Below, in pieces: positions 1 through 12,918 of a stretch of DNA of 49,106 bases. A model generated the notes under the pieces. The model was given only the letters and a program-made list of their open reading frames with translations. It was not told the origin of the DNA and did no database searches. How positions within the stretch are numbered: position 1 is the stretch's first letter; each line of letters starts with the position of its first letter. The position numbers and the translations under genes are program-made. This stretch comes from Planctomycetota bacterium. Its GTDB lineage: Bacteria > Planctomycetota > PLA2 > JAEUHO01. The stretch is taken from contig JADZCA010000113.1 in the NCBI GenBank assembly GCA_020851795.1, positions 1 through 49,106 of the forward strand, given 5' to 3'.

Positions 1-110
1 CGGCGAAGGCGGGGATTCCCCTGGCCCAGTGGATGCGCCAGGTCCTGTTGAGGGCGGCGGGGGGCTCCCGACCGAAGGGATCGAAGCCGCCGAGGTCCCC
101 GGGGGCGTAG
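1..110 (+). CDS. C-terminal end of a small ribbon-helix-helix-like protein (partial)
   Basis: The third forward frame is open from the window edge to a TAG at 108-110. It reads AKAGIPLAQWMRQVLLRAAGG followed by a basic Pro/Ser/Lys-rich tail. The pattern 'aG(I/L)PLaqWmRqvLLrAA' resembles the second helix of small ribbon-helix-helix proteins, which are common in mobile regions as plasmid or antitoxin-type DNA binders. The start lies outside the window, so length and function cannot be judged. The assignment is inference from about 20 residues. Confidence 0.4.
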   Translation, partial: AKAGIPLAQWMRQVLLRAAGGSRPKGSKPPRSPGA

Positions 111-184
111 CCGCCGCCGGGCTGTCGCTGAGGGGGTGGGCGCGGCGGACGTCCTCGGGGCGGACGGGATGCCCCGGGGCGGCT

Positions 185-219
185 CAGGACGGCTCCTGGA
201 CCTGCCAGGACGGTCCTGG
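185..219. terminator. Two tandem stem-loops, possible terminator
   Basis: CAGGA (185-189) pairs with TCCTG (194-198), and CCAGGA (205-210) pairs with TCCTGG (214-219). The two loops share the same CGG core. They lie between the partial gene ending at 110 and the convergent kinase gene ending at 358. No T-tract follows. The rest of 111-357 shows nothing convincing. Confidence 0.3.
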
Positions 220-357
220 GGGACGACAGGCGGCGGGCGGGGTACCGGGGCCGGAGGCTATCCCTCCCGAGGGCGGGAGATTGGACCGGTCGGTCGGTGT
301 CGGAATCCAAACGGGCGCACGGGAGAAGGGGTCGCGGGGACTTGGCACGACCAGCAC

Positions 358-1677
358 TCAGGGCTCGCGCGGGCCTGTCAGCGCTGCGACGATGCGCGGA
401 TCCGCGCCCTCGGGGTCCCATCCCTCGTTCAGATACCACCTAACTGCCGATGGATGCCGCCGCAACACGTCCGCGATGCGCCGTGCAGCCTCCCCTGTGA
501 GGCCTACGAGCCAGGAGCGTGACCTCCTGCGCTGGTCGAAGCGCTGCCATTGACCATCGAGTTCGAACAGGGCATCGGCTGCTTCCTCAGCAAGATCCCA
601 CGCACTGGACCTGATTGCGCGCTGCGCGACCGCCAGTATCCACCCAAGGCACTCGTTGGCATGGCCGAAGTCCCGCCCGCCCCACGCCGCTGAGCCGCTG
701 GCGATCATCGCTCGCATCGCCGCTACCAACCCGGCGACGGACTTGGGGCGATCTCTCACCATGGCCTTCAGGACGGCACCCTCTACGAGGGGTAGCCCAT
801 CGATGACGACTGCTGCATCATCGGGATGTGCCTCGGCTAGTTCCGCAAGTCGCCGGGTCGCCGCTTCGTCACCCGCCCTCGCGCGCACCTGGAGTTGCGC
901 AACTTCGTCACCTGGGAGCGCCGGACTCGGGGCAAGTACCGCATCGAGCAGCGATGCAGCTTCCGCTGCAGAGGTCGGGCGGCCCCCCGGGTCGTCAGCA
1001 GTGAGGCGGCGGACGAACGGTTTCCACTTGCCTTCAGGTATGGCTGGCCTGAACGGCACAAGATCGCACCCCTTGCACCACGCAACGACTCGTCCCAGAC
1101 TGTACAAGTCGCATCTGTGATCTGCACGGTGCGCGTCGCGCCAGAGTTCCGGCGCTGCGAACTCGTCCGTCCCGAGAAGGTGTCCAGTCTTGGTGTGCTT
1201 GACGGTCGTAGAGCCCGCTGGCTTCCTGACGAGGCCCCAGTCGGACAGCACCCATCGTGCTTTGCCCTCATCGCCGAGATCGAGGATGTTGCTCGGCTTG
1301 ACATCGCGATGCACATACCCTTCGGCGTGCGCTACACCAAGACCCGCGAGGCAGTGACGAACGACGACCGCAATCGCCTCGTCGTCAAGCGCCCGCCCAG
1401 CGGCCCCCAACTGGCGACCCGCCCTCGGCATTGCGTACCATGATGCACTCTCGCTCGCTTTGAGGAGGGGCATGATGTTCGGGCTGTGGAGCCGCGACAT
1501 CACATCAATCTCGCGTCGCATGCGCGAACGGCCAGACTCGTCCTTCACGCGAAGCACTTTCAGTGCCACTTCCACGCGCGTAGTGCGATCCCGCGCCGCC
1601 AAGACGCGGGCCTGTCCGCCCTCACCGAGCGGCCTCGTCTCGGCAACGTAGAACTCCTTCCAACTCGGCTTCGTCAT
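358..1677 (-). CDS. Serine/threonine protein kinase at the end of a type I R-M operon
   Basis: A 439-residue cytosolic Hanks-type kinase. The N-terminal catalytic domain (about residues 8-260) shows the glycine loop GEGGQARV, the ATP-anchoring lysine in VALKVL, the catalytic loop HRDVKPSNIL, a metal-binding DWG in place of DFG, and an APEL motif after GTDEF. Every residue needed for phosphotransfer seems present. The remaining ~180 residues are predicted mostly helical with no recognised domain and no membrane segment. Its ATG lies one base after the hsdR stop (TGA-G-ATG), so translation is probably coupled to the restriction subunit. The natural inference is that it modulates, or is sensed through, the R-M complex. 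The substrate is unknown; a passenger gene is also possible. Confidence 0.85.
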   Translation of the reverse strand: MTKPSWKEFYVAETRPLGEGGQARVLAARDRTTRVEVALKVLRVKDESGRSRMRREIDVMSRLHSPNIMPLLKASESASWYAMPRAGRQLGAAGRALDDEAIAVVVRHCLAGLGVAHAEGYVHRDVKPSNILDLGDEGKARWVLSDWGLVRKPAGSTTVKHTKTGHLLGTDEFAAPELWRDAHRADHRCDLYSLGRVVAWCKGCDLVPFRPAIPEGKWKPFVRRLTADDPGGRPTSAAEAASLLDAVLAPSPALPGDEVAQLQVRARAGDEAATRRLAELAEAHPDDAAVVIDGLPLVEGAVLKAMVRDRPKSVAGLVAAMRAMIASGSAAWGGRDFGHANECLGWILAVAQRAIRSSAWDLAEEAADALFELDGQWQRFDQRRRSRSWLVGLTGEAARRIADVLRRHPSAVRWYLNEGWDPEGADPRIVAALTGPREP

Positions 1678-1678
1678 C

Positions 1679-4776
<3,098 letters not shown>

Positions 4777-4777
<1 letters not shown>

Positions 4778-6087
4778 CACGCGATGTCTTTCACGCGGAC
4801 CTCGCCCGAGAGGAGTTTGGGCAGGAGGGTGTCGCGGAGGGCGGCGAGGGTGCGGGACTCCCTTCGGTTGGCGTCAGCACGCTCGAAGAGTGGACCGGCG
4901 ATTGCGTGATATGCGCCGAGCGCCGCAGGGTCGTTCGGCATCGGGACGCTCAACTCGCCGATCTTCTCCGGCCGCACAGCAGGATAGGCCCCACCATCCG
5001 CGATCTGCCCGAGGTACTCACCAACCTCGGGTGCAGTCAGGGCCGCGTACAGGAAACTGCTTGGTACGGTGCGCGGGGAAACCACCGCGAATCCCGTGGA
5101 AGCGATCAAGTTCGGAGCGGGGCGCACGCAGTAGAAGTGAGCGCCCCGATCGGGCCGCACCGTGGACAGAACCGTGTCCCCGTCGCGAAGGACGCGCCGG
5201 GCTCGGCTCGGCTCGTCGCCTCGGCGGTACTGCCTGACGACGCCCACTTCCCCCCTGCTGACCTCCGAGATCTCGATGTACTCGATACTCTCCAGAGGAT
5301 CGTCAGCGCGGAGGACACGGGCGTTGATCTCGGCCACCTCATCAACCCGTACCGAGGCACCATCCACCGAACCCTTGCGTACGCCGCGCGAGACGCCGTA
5401 TGGGGCCGCCCGCTCCGCAACCATCGCCACCGGCTCGCGCCGCCCCGCCTCGACCGGGAGCGCTTCGAAGTCCACGAACCACGCCTTGAAGATGGCCCTA
5501 GCAGTCGCCTCCAGGGTCGCGTTCATGCGGCGATTGAGGTCGATCTTGTCGTCAAGGGAGCCGAGGACGGAGGCGATGGCGCGCTGCTCGGGGAGCGGCG
5601 GGAGACGGAGGGTCTCGGCATCGAGGAAGTACTCGAACTGGAAGTTGCTAATCCCAGTGGACTGCTGCTCGTAGAGGGCCGCTCGATCAGACAAGTACAT
5701 GTCCTGGAGCGCATAGTAGACGTAGGTTGGGTCGGCAACGGCGCGCTTCACCCGAACGAGTCGGCAGAAGCTAGCGGGGATCACCGTCCGTTGGAGTCTT
5801 GCCAAGAGGCGGTCGGAGACCAGCATGCTTCGGCCCGTAGGCTGCGAGGAGGTGCGGCTCCCACCGGAGATTTCAAGGATGAGGTCTCCGGGCTGAAGGG
5901 CACGGCGCGCTGCTCTGACCCGACCTTCGTGCCTTGAAGGAATGTTCCGCAGGTCGTCGTTACGGCACCCCCTGAAGTCAGTTCCTCGGATGACACGCAC
6001 GGGAACGGAACCCTCAAACGGCACATCCTCGCCCCAACCGCCCCCGATGGCGTAGTCCACAACAGCGCGCATCGAGGCTGAAGTCAT
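4777..6087 (-). CDS. hsdS: Type I restriction-modification specificity subunit (HsdS)
   Basis: A 436-residue specificity subunit, which chooses the DNA target for both methylation and cleavage. It has the usual two target-recognition domains separated by helical spacers. The first conserved spacer is clear: LPPLPEQRAIASVLGSLDDK, then a long helix ending in KAWFVDFEA (about residues 160-210). The second recognition domain covers about 230-385, and the C-terminal helix (ALRDTLLPKLLSGEVRV) is typical. The ATG follows the hsdM stop directly (TAG|ATG), and its own stop overlaps hsdR. The recognition sequence cannot be predicted by eye. Confidence 0.93.
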
Positions 6088-7647
<1,560 letters not shown>

Positions 7648-7777
7648 CGTCCGCCTCCTGCCGCCTACCCGGGGGACGAGACCGCCTCCCCCCCGGACGC
7701 GCCATGATGCCGCAGCGAGGCCCCGTGGGCAACGTCGGACAGCCGCCGTGGGCGGCCCCGCTACCTCGCCCCAAACG

Positions 7778-7798
7778 ACGTGAACACCGTCTTCACAT
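7778..7798. promoter_or_regulatory. Inverted repeat upstream of hsdM, candidate operator
   Basis: ACGTGAA (7778-7784) and TTCACAT (7792-7798) form an inverted repeat with one mismatch and a 7-bp spacer. It lies about 130-150 bp before the hsdM start, in the gap shared with the DUF4062 gene. R-M operons are often regulated, but no controller gene is visible nearby, so the role is a guess. Confidence 0.3.
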
Positions 7799-7899
7799 GT
7801 TGAGCCCGTAGGGCCAAGGCGAGACAGCCTCACCACGAGCGGGCCACGGCGCCGGAAGGCTGGCCGGGGCGCCGCAGTCAGGGGCCGCGTCGCCCCGCT

Positions 7900-8601
7900 T
7901 CAGCGGCGGCGAGTACCCTCACCCGAGAGCGCGGCGACGGTGAAGGCTCCAAGGCCGAACGCCACGGCCGCCGTCACCCACGCGGCGTTCTTCTCTGCCT
8001 CCAGCGCCGCTTGCGCCCGCCGCGCTTGCACTTCTGCGACCATCCTCGCACTCGCCTCTTGTAAGCGTGCATGCTCCGCAAGGAGCGCCTTCAGGTTCGC
8101 CAGTTGCGTCCGGAGCTGGGACGCGAAGGAGTCGAGGTGCAGCGCATGCGCAGGATCGGTCGGCGCGACCATCGGGAAAGGATGCACGATCTCCAGCCCC
8201 TTCACTCGCGCGCGTAGCATGGTCTGGAACGCTCCGGCCACATCTCCTTCACCGTCACCCGGCTTCATCTTCTCGCTCTCAGCGAACATGATGAGCGGCT
8301 GGATTCCTCCTACTCTCCGAACCTTCTGAATCCACGTCCCCAACTCGAATGCCGTGATCGAGTCAAAGCCGCTACCTCCCTGCTCCTTCGCGGGAATCCA
8401 TCCACACCGATAGCCGAGGATCAGAACGAAGGCATCGCACTCAGCGACACGACGACAGCACTGTTCGACGATCGGCCCGCCGAGAATCGACTGATGCTCA
8501 ATGGGCATCTCCGGTTGCCAGCCCATCTGGAGAATCACGCGCTCGGCCACTTGCCGGTGAGCGGCGAGATCGTATGCGGTAGATGAAACGAAGACTCTCA
8601 C
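7900..8601 (-). CDS. DUF4062 protein with C-terminal membrane anchor
   Basis: A 233-residue protein. The N-terminus RVFVSSTAYDLAAHRQVAE is the DUF4062 signature. This TIR/SEFIR-like Rossmann domain is often found in NTPase and defence proteins. Further matches are AFVLILGYRCGWIP and a conserved SITAFELG segment. After about residue 150 come a coiled coil (LKALLAEHARLQEASARMVA) and one hydrophobic segment near the end (WVTAAVAFGLGAFTVAAL), which would tether it to the membrane by its tail. No NTPase domain follows, unlike the long DUF4062 proteins. The start is GTG at 8601. Neighbours suggest a defence role; its mechanism is unknown. Confidence 0.7.
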   Translation of the reverse strand: MRVFVSSTAYDLAAHRQVAERVILQMGWQPEMPIEHQSILGGPIVEQCCRRVAECDAFVLILGYRCGWIPAKEQGGSGFDSITAFELGTWIQKVRRVGGIQPLIMFAESEKMKPGDGEGDVAGAFQTMLRARVKGLEIVHPFPMVAPTDPAHALHLDSFASQLRTQLANLKALLAEHARLQEASARMVAEVQARRAQAALEAEKNAAWVTAAVAFGLGAFTVAALSGEGTRRR

Positions 8602-8806
8602 GGCTGATCCCCCAAGCGACGAGCAGCGTCCAACTCCCTGGAGAAAAGGGGAAATGTGTGGAATGAAAGGATGGGAGTTCTACGCTCTTGAGCAACCGCC
8701 GCTCGTCGGCGGCGACCCTACCAAGCACGTTCGAGGCACGCAAGGCCGCCCCCCTGGCGTCCTCGCCGTCCTGGCCGTACCCTCCACTCTCCCCCAGGAG
8801 CCCCCG

Positions 8807-9169
8807 ATGGCCCGCCCCGTGAACTATGAAGCCCGCATTAACGACCTCCTCGCCCAACTCCGCGCCGCGCTCGTCGCCCGCGAGTCCGCCCGCATCGCGG
8901 CGACCGTCGAGGCTCAACTGGCGGGGCTCACAGAGGGGCTCGCGGTCGGCGCGGGGCGGGCGGCGGCTCGGATGGGCTCCACACCAAAGATCGAGGCTGC
9001 ATCGGGGCGCGGAAACCGAAAGCCCAGGTCGGCGGCTTCGCGAGCGGCCCAGTCGAAGAAGATGAAGGCGATCTGGGCCGCTAGGAAGGCGAAGAAGGCG
9101 GCGGCTGCGGGGAAGCGGGGGAAGCAGGCGAAGGCGGCGGCCCCTGCGGGGGAGGCGGCGAAGCAGTAG
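8807..9169 (+). CDS. Small Lys/Ala-rich protein, unknown function
   Basis: A 120-residue protein. The frame extends upstream to 8654, but the ATG at 8807 has AGGAG (8796-8800) in front and starts the folded-looking part (MARPVNYEARINDLLAQLR). The N-terminal 60 residues look helical. The tail is strongly basic, with SKKMKAIWAARKAKK followed by a Lys/Ala stretch ending GEAAKQ. Tails of the type 'kmkaiWAaRKa' occur in small DNA-associated proteins of phages and islands, so nucleic acid binding is a reasonable guess. It leads a plus-strand set of three genes with gaps of 23 and 26 bp. Confidence 0.55.
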   Translation: MARPVNYEARINDLLAQLRAALVARESARIAATVEAQLAGLTEGLAVGAGRAAARMGSTPKIEAASGRGNRKPRSAASRAAQSKKMKAIWAARKAKKAAAAGKRGKQAKAAAPAGEAAKQ

Positions 9170-9192
9170 CAGAACCCGAAGGAGAGATCACG

Positions 9193-9603
9193 ATGGCCTT
9201 CTGGCTGAAGCGCTGGGGTACAGGCGACGATCCGTACAGGGACGACATGCTGGTGGACCATCTGTCCTTCAGCGATCGTTCCGCGCCACGTGGCATACCC
9301 AAGGTCCACAAGGGCGACCTCTTGATCGTGACGGGGGTCAAGACCCATGGCGCGCTTGTAGCTGCTGCGAGAGCGACCTCGGAGGTCTGGGACACGGGGA
9401 CCAACTCCCAGTGGCACTGGCACTGCGCAGCCGACTTCTACTTCAAGGTCCCGATGGCAAGCGCCCCGGCGCTCGACTCCATCCCCGATTCGGATGGAGT
9501 TCTTCCCGGCTGGCTCAGGACGGGCGACGGGTTGCGCGAACTCACCGACGAGCAGTACCGTGCAGCGGAGGCGGCGATCAAGCGGGCGATGGCCAGCACA
9601 TAG
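9193..9603 (+). CDS. Hypothetical protein, possible PUA/EVE-like fold
   Basis: A 136-residue protein with a good ribosome site (AAGGAGA) and ATG at 9193. It begins MAFWLKRWG, then has KVHKGDLLIVTGVKTHGALVAAARATSEVWD. That arrangement, a conserved WL near the start and a 'GD-hydrophobic...G-small-A' pair of strands, is reminiscent of EVE/PUA-like domains. Those read modified bases and often sit near restriction systems. The match is weak and by eye only. No signal peptide or membrane segment is seen. It is the second gene of the small plus-strand operon. Confidence 0.5.
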   Translation: MAFWLKRWGTGDDPYRDDMLVDHLSFSDRSAPRGIPKVHKGDLLIVTGVKTHGALVAAARATSEVWDTGTNSQWHWHCAADFYFKVPMASAPALDSIPDSDGVLPGWLRTGDGLRELTDEQYRAAEAAIKRAMAST

Positions 9604-9629
9604 CCGCCGTTCGCAGGAGGGTCGCGCTG

Positions 9630-10382
9630 ATGGAGGGCTGGCTCTTCGACACGCATTCCGGTTGGACCGCGACGGTCCCCTCCGCCCCTAAGTTTGAGAC
9701 CTATCGCCAGTACTTCGAAGTCGCGGTTCCCGAGATCGCCCGCTTGAGGAGAGGAGCAGCCCGGACGCCTTGCGTCGTCGTCGCCCGCGTCACGGCTCGC
9801 CCAGTTGCCGGTCGTAGCCAACCCGGCGGCCCGAAGGACCGAGCGAAGGGCCTCATGGACGCCCTGCACGACGACCGCAGGAACGGGCCGAAGTACCGGG
9901 ACCTCGGGGCGGTACCGCCTCTGCCCGACGACCACGGTGAGTACGTCCATGGCCTCGCCGTCGAGGTCCAAGCCGGGGCGTCAGACTCCGTCGAGTACCG
10001 CCTCGGGCCGAGCCTCCAGGTCGCGGGGAAGCACCTCTTCGTCCTTGACGTGTCCGTCCCTGCTCCCAACGACATCGCCGAGAGCGCCGCGCTCGTCGCT
10101 CCGCGCAGGGCCTTCGTCGAGGATCTCGTCCGTCGATGCGACCGACGCGCGGCAGCGGCGTGCGCCTCGAAGGCGCGAGCCGTCGTCGTCCGCCACCGCC
10201 CGCAGCGCGACGAGGACAACACCTGGGCAACGTGGATCTCGGCGCTCACGGGCGGGAGCGTGTGGAGTCGGGAGGCGTGGGGACCGGAAGGGTCGCCGCT
10301 CGCCGGGTGGTCGCCCATGGCGATCGCGAGCGTGGCGGATCCGACGCTGCCGTGCGAGGTCAGGTACGAGGTGTACGGGTAG
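9630..10382 (+). CDS. Hypothetical protein of the three-gene island operon
   Basis: A 250-residue protein of unknown family. The start is the ATG at 9630 with AGGAGG at 9615-9620; the longer open frame from 9411 overlaps the previous gene and lacks a ribosome site. The central part has GPKDRAKGLMDALHDDRRNG, then LPDDHGEYVHGLAVEVQAG. This recalls small nucleases that place paired acidic residues around a helix, but no family can be claimed. It ends 4 bp from the convergent AlbA_2 gene. Its context in a defence island next to a DUF4062 gene is the only functional clue. Confidence 0.55.
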   Translation: MEGWLFDTHSGWTATVPSAPKFETYRQYFEVAVPEIARLRRGAARTPCVVVARVTARPVAGRSQPGGPKDRAKGLMDALHDDRRNGPKYRDLGAVPPLPDDHGEYVHGLAVEVQAGASDSVEYRLGPSLQVAGKHLFVLDVSVPAPNDIAESAALVAPRRAFVEDLVRRCDRRAAAACASKARAVVVRHRPQRDEDNTWATWISALTGGSVWSREAWGPEGSPLAGWSPMAIASVADPTLPCEVRYEVYG

Positions 10383-10386
10383 AACC

Positions 10387-11565
10387 TTACACAAGGGGCT
10401 TCCACTTGCCCGCCTTGTCGTAGTTCAGCGAGCACGTCCACCCGACGCTCTGCCAAAGGCTGTCGAACATCGGCTTCAGGGCGACCTCGACGGGTTGCTC
10501 CGCCTCATCGAAGAGTATCTCGGGGAGCAAGAGATCGTCCCGATCAGCGCCCTGAAAGTCCGGCTCGTTGTAGGACTCTCTTAGAACGACGCGCATTCCC
10601 TTCACGCCCACCAGGGAGAGGGAAGCGACGACCGGTCCGCGAACGCCGAGTCCTCGGAGCAGCGTCAGGTACTCCCGCACGCCAGCAAGCACCGTGGGTT
10701 CGAGCCCGCTTGGAGTGAAGAACGGATAGTCCGTTCCGGCAGAGACAAGGCTTACATGGGATGCCTCGACCGCCCCGCTACGAAAGACCAGCGTGTAGGA
10801 AAGGGGCGGGTTCCTCGAGGAACCGGTGAAAGCCACAATGCCATCGAGACTCATCCGGTAGTTCCAGCTCGATGCGCGTAGCGGTCGGAGACGCCCCGGG
10901 TCGCTGACGATGGGCGTCACATCTACGGCGGACGAATGATCGAACATCGACAGCGGCAGCAGGTGCAGGACTGTGAAGAAGGTCTCCGGGAAGGTCACTG
11001 GAGCGGTGCCGGACTTCAGAGCCAGGACGCGCTGAGTTCGGAAGTTTCGAATGCGCTCCGTGAGAGAAGAGCGGCGCGAGAACGCCTCCCGAATCTGATC
11101 CACGTCGAGCGCGAACTTCCCAGCGTTGTTCCTGCCGTGGAAGCGACCTGTGGCCCTAACCATGTGCGGCGCTGACCAACTCTGCCGGACGCGAATGACG
11201 AGTACCGGCGAAGGTGATGCCGGGATGCAGCGCATCTCGACCGTCTGGAGACGTGGCGCTACCCCGTCGCGTAGCAGATTCTCCAGGCGAAGTACCTCTG
11301 CATCCAGATTCCCGGCGACTCCCACCAGCGCCTCTGCAACTCCGGTCGGCTTCCCCTCAGGCGTACGGCGCTCACGGACGCCGTAGATGATGTCGCCGTC
11401 CCGTGTGTTGGCGAAGGAGGTGATGTCAGCAAGGAACTCCGGGCCATCATTCGGCCCCAAGCCGGGCAGCCGCTCCTTGTACTCAAGGTCACCACGCTCT
11501 TGAACGGCGCCGATCAGAGCCTTGAGGTCCTCTGCGGTGATGGATGCGAGCGGCTTGGCGAGCAT
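10387..11565 (-). CDS. AlbA_2 (Schlafen-type) domain protein
   Basis: A 392-residue protein. The N-terminal ~170 residues form an AlbA_2/Schlafen domain (PF04326): DLEYKERLPG with the conserved Glu and Lys, DITSFANTRDGDIIYGV with the expected FAN and I-x-GV, then VRQSW and RNNAGKFALDVDQIREAF. This domain is found in nucleic-acid-related and defence proteins and can be fused to ATPase or nuclease modules. Here the C-terminal ~200 residues are mixed alpha/beta with no recognised motif. Start: ATG at 11565; the longer frame to 11817 overlaps the next gene. It ends a three-gene minus-strand set (gap of 23 bp). Confidence 0.75.
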   Translation of the reverse strand: MLAKPLASITAEDLKALIGAVQERGDLEYKERLPGLGPNDGPEFLADITSFANTRDGDIIYGVRERRTPEGKPTGVAEALVGVAGNLDAEVLRLENLLRDGVAPRLQTVEMRCIPASPSPVLVIRVRQSWSAPHMVRATGRFHGRNNAGKFALDVDQIREAFSRRSSLTERIRNFRTQRVLALKSGTAPVTFPETFFTVLHLLPLSMFDHSSAVDVTPIVSDPGRLRPLRASSWNYRMSLDGIVAFTGSSRNPPLSYTLVFRSGAVEASHVSLVSAGTDYPFFTPSGLEPTVLAGVREYLTLLRGLGVRGPVVASLSLVGVKGMRVVLRESYNEPDFQGADRDDLLLPEILFDEAEQPVEVALKPMFDSLWQSVGWTCSLNYDKAGKWKPLV

Positions 11566-11588
11566 GTGGGGAGTGTACCGAGGAGGAG

Positions 11589-12218
11589 CTACTCCCCCTC
11601 CCCCCTGTGCCCCGTAGCCTCCTCGTCCACCCAGTCCTCCTCGGTCCAGCTCATCCCCTTCCGCCCCGGCACGCGACGGCACGGCCCCGCCGCGTAGAGA
11701 GGGCACGACTTCGGGCCGTAGCAGAACGTCTCCCGCCGGAACCGCTTCTCCGAGGGGCTCCACTGGTCGATGATCATCTCGACGGCCATCTCGGCTCCCC
11801 AGAGGCACGACACGCACTTCGCGGCATAGGTCAGCGGGGCGAGGCGGCGGTGCCCGCGAGCGCGGTACTCCTCTAGGGTCGGCGGGACGCCGGTGAAGGG
11901 CGCGGTCCCGGAGCGCTCCGCAGGGCCGCGAGCGCCGACCTTGAGGCCGCTGACCTTGTAGAGGTCGGCGACCTCCAGATCGGGGTCCTCGACGCGGACG
12001 CCCTCGCCCGACACCTCGTCGCCGACGCGGAACCCGTGCTTCTCGTGGGCAGCCTTGCCGATGGCGACGATGAACTCTTTCGCATCGCCCCCGAGGTCGC
12101 CACGGACGCGGAGGACGTACCCGAGGTACGAGTGGGAGCGCTGGTCGAACGAGCGCGTCAGGCGGATGCGGGGCTGGACGGACGTGATGGTGCCGTGCCA
12201 GGGGATCTTCGCGCTCAT
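11589..12218 (-). CDS. Conserved protein with Cys-cluster C-terminal domain
   Basis: A 209-residue protein. The N-terminal half (about 1-100: WHGTITSVQPRIRL..FRVGDEVSGEG..ADLYKVSGLKV) looks like a small beta-barrel, possibly OB-like. The second half carries CVSCLWG, then CYGPKSCPLY and GPCRRVPGRKG. This spaced set of cysteines suggests a zinc or iron-sulphur site. The start ATG at 12218 lies 6 bp after the upstream gene's stop, implying an operon. I do not recognise a named family. RNA or DNA binding is a structural guess. Confidence 0.6.
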   Translation of the reverse strand: MSAKIPWHGTITSVQPRIRLTRSFDQRSHSYLGYVLRVRGDLGGDAKEFIVAIGKAAHEKHGFRVGDEVSGEGVRVEDPDLEVADLYKVSGLKVGARGPAERSGTAPFTGVPPTLEEYRARGHRRLAPLTYAAKCVSCLWGAEMAVEMIIDQWSPSEKRFRRETFCYGPKSCPLYAAGPCRRVPGRKGMSWTEEDWVDEEATGHRGEGE

Positions 12219-12224
12219 GGTCGC

Positions 12225-12806
12225 TCAGTCATGCGCCCGCTGTCCGGCCTTGCCTCGTTGCGGCATCTTCGGGTTGCTACCCGCACAAGTGAGCTGGCTG
12301 TAGCGCCGCTGCAGCGCCTGTGTTCGTTCTGCAACCATGGGGAAGAGACCCTTGGGCCAGGGCTCTCCCGCCGCGATGGGGTCCATCTCCAGCCCGCACT
12401 CCCGCAGAGTTCGGTAGACGGCGACGTGCCGCAAGTACTGCAGCAGGAGGGGCTCAAGCTCTGGATCTGGGAGTGCGAGGTGGATGTTCTCCTCAATGAT
12501 CCTCACGATGGCGTCGTGATTTGGAAGCAGAACGCCAGACTCGATACGTTCACCGACCCGCCTCCTGGCTTCGTCAGTCGGATGCTCTCGATCCGACAGC
12601 TTTTCCCAAATCGTGTTGTCCTTCTGAAGGCGAAGGTACACGGGCCAGAAGAACCGCGAGAGCTGCTGCTCAACGAAGGCTATGCTCTTCTGCGTCCCAA
12701 GCGTGCGCGCCTCCTCCTTTCGACGCCAGTAGAGATCCCAGGCGGACTTGCCGAGGAAGCCGAGCGCGGCAGCCAGTGCGGTGGTTACGGAGAACGCGTC
12801 GGCCAT
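12225..12806 (-). CDS. N-terminally membrane-anchored hypothetical protein
   Basis: A 193-residue protein. Residues about 5-22 (FSVTTALAAALGFLGKSAW) look like a membrane anchor or signal anchor, followed by WRRKEEAR on the cytosolic side. The soluble part is helical and includes FFWPVYLRLQKDNTIWEKL and LPNHDAIVRIIEENIHLA. Polypeptides with this layout occur as standalone hypotheticals in many bacteria, without known function. It is the first gene of a minus-strand set with the Cys-cluster and AlbA_2 genes. A membrane sensor feeding a nucleic-acid effector is conceivable but untested. Confidence 0.6.
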   Translation of the reverse strand: MADAFSVTTALAAALGFLGKSAWDLYWRRKEEARTLGTQKSIAFVEQQLSRFFWPVYLRLQKDNTIWEKLSDREHPTDEARRRVGERIESGVLLPNHDAIVRIIEENIHLALPDPELEPLLLQYLRHVAVYRTLRECGLEMDPIAAGEPWPKGLFPMVAERTQALQRRYSQLTCAGSNPKMPQRGKAGQRAHD

Positions 12807-12918
12807 GGCGGGACACTCCGAGGATCCGAATCTCCCCCCAGCCGAGTACCGTCCAGGTGAGGGAGTCGGTCAGCGCATCAGGCATGCTACCGTAGACCGG
12901 CCACGCCGCGGAGTCGGC

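Noticed and set aside
7648..7836. A 63-residue N-terminal extension of HsdM
   Set aside because: No ribosome site at the upstream start, non-conserved composition, and a perfect AGGAGG lies before the ATG at 7647.
8807..9603. Toxin-antitoxin pair
   Set aside because: Two small adjacent genes, but neither shows a toxin fold or overlapping coupling, and a third gene follows in the same operon.
9630..10382. RusA-like Holliday junction resolvase
   Set aside because: A central acidic-helix pattern recalls RusA, but the spacing of acidic residues and the flanking sequence do not fit, so no family was assigned.
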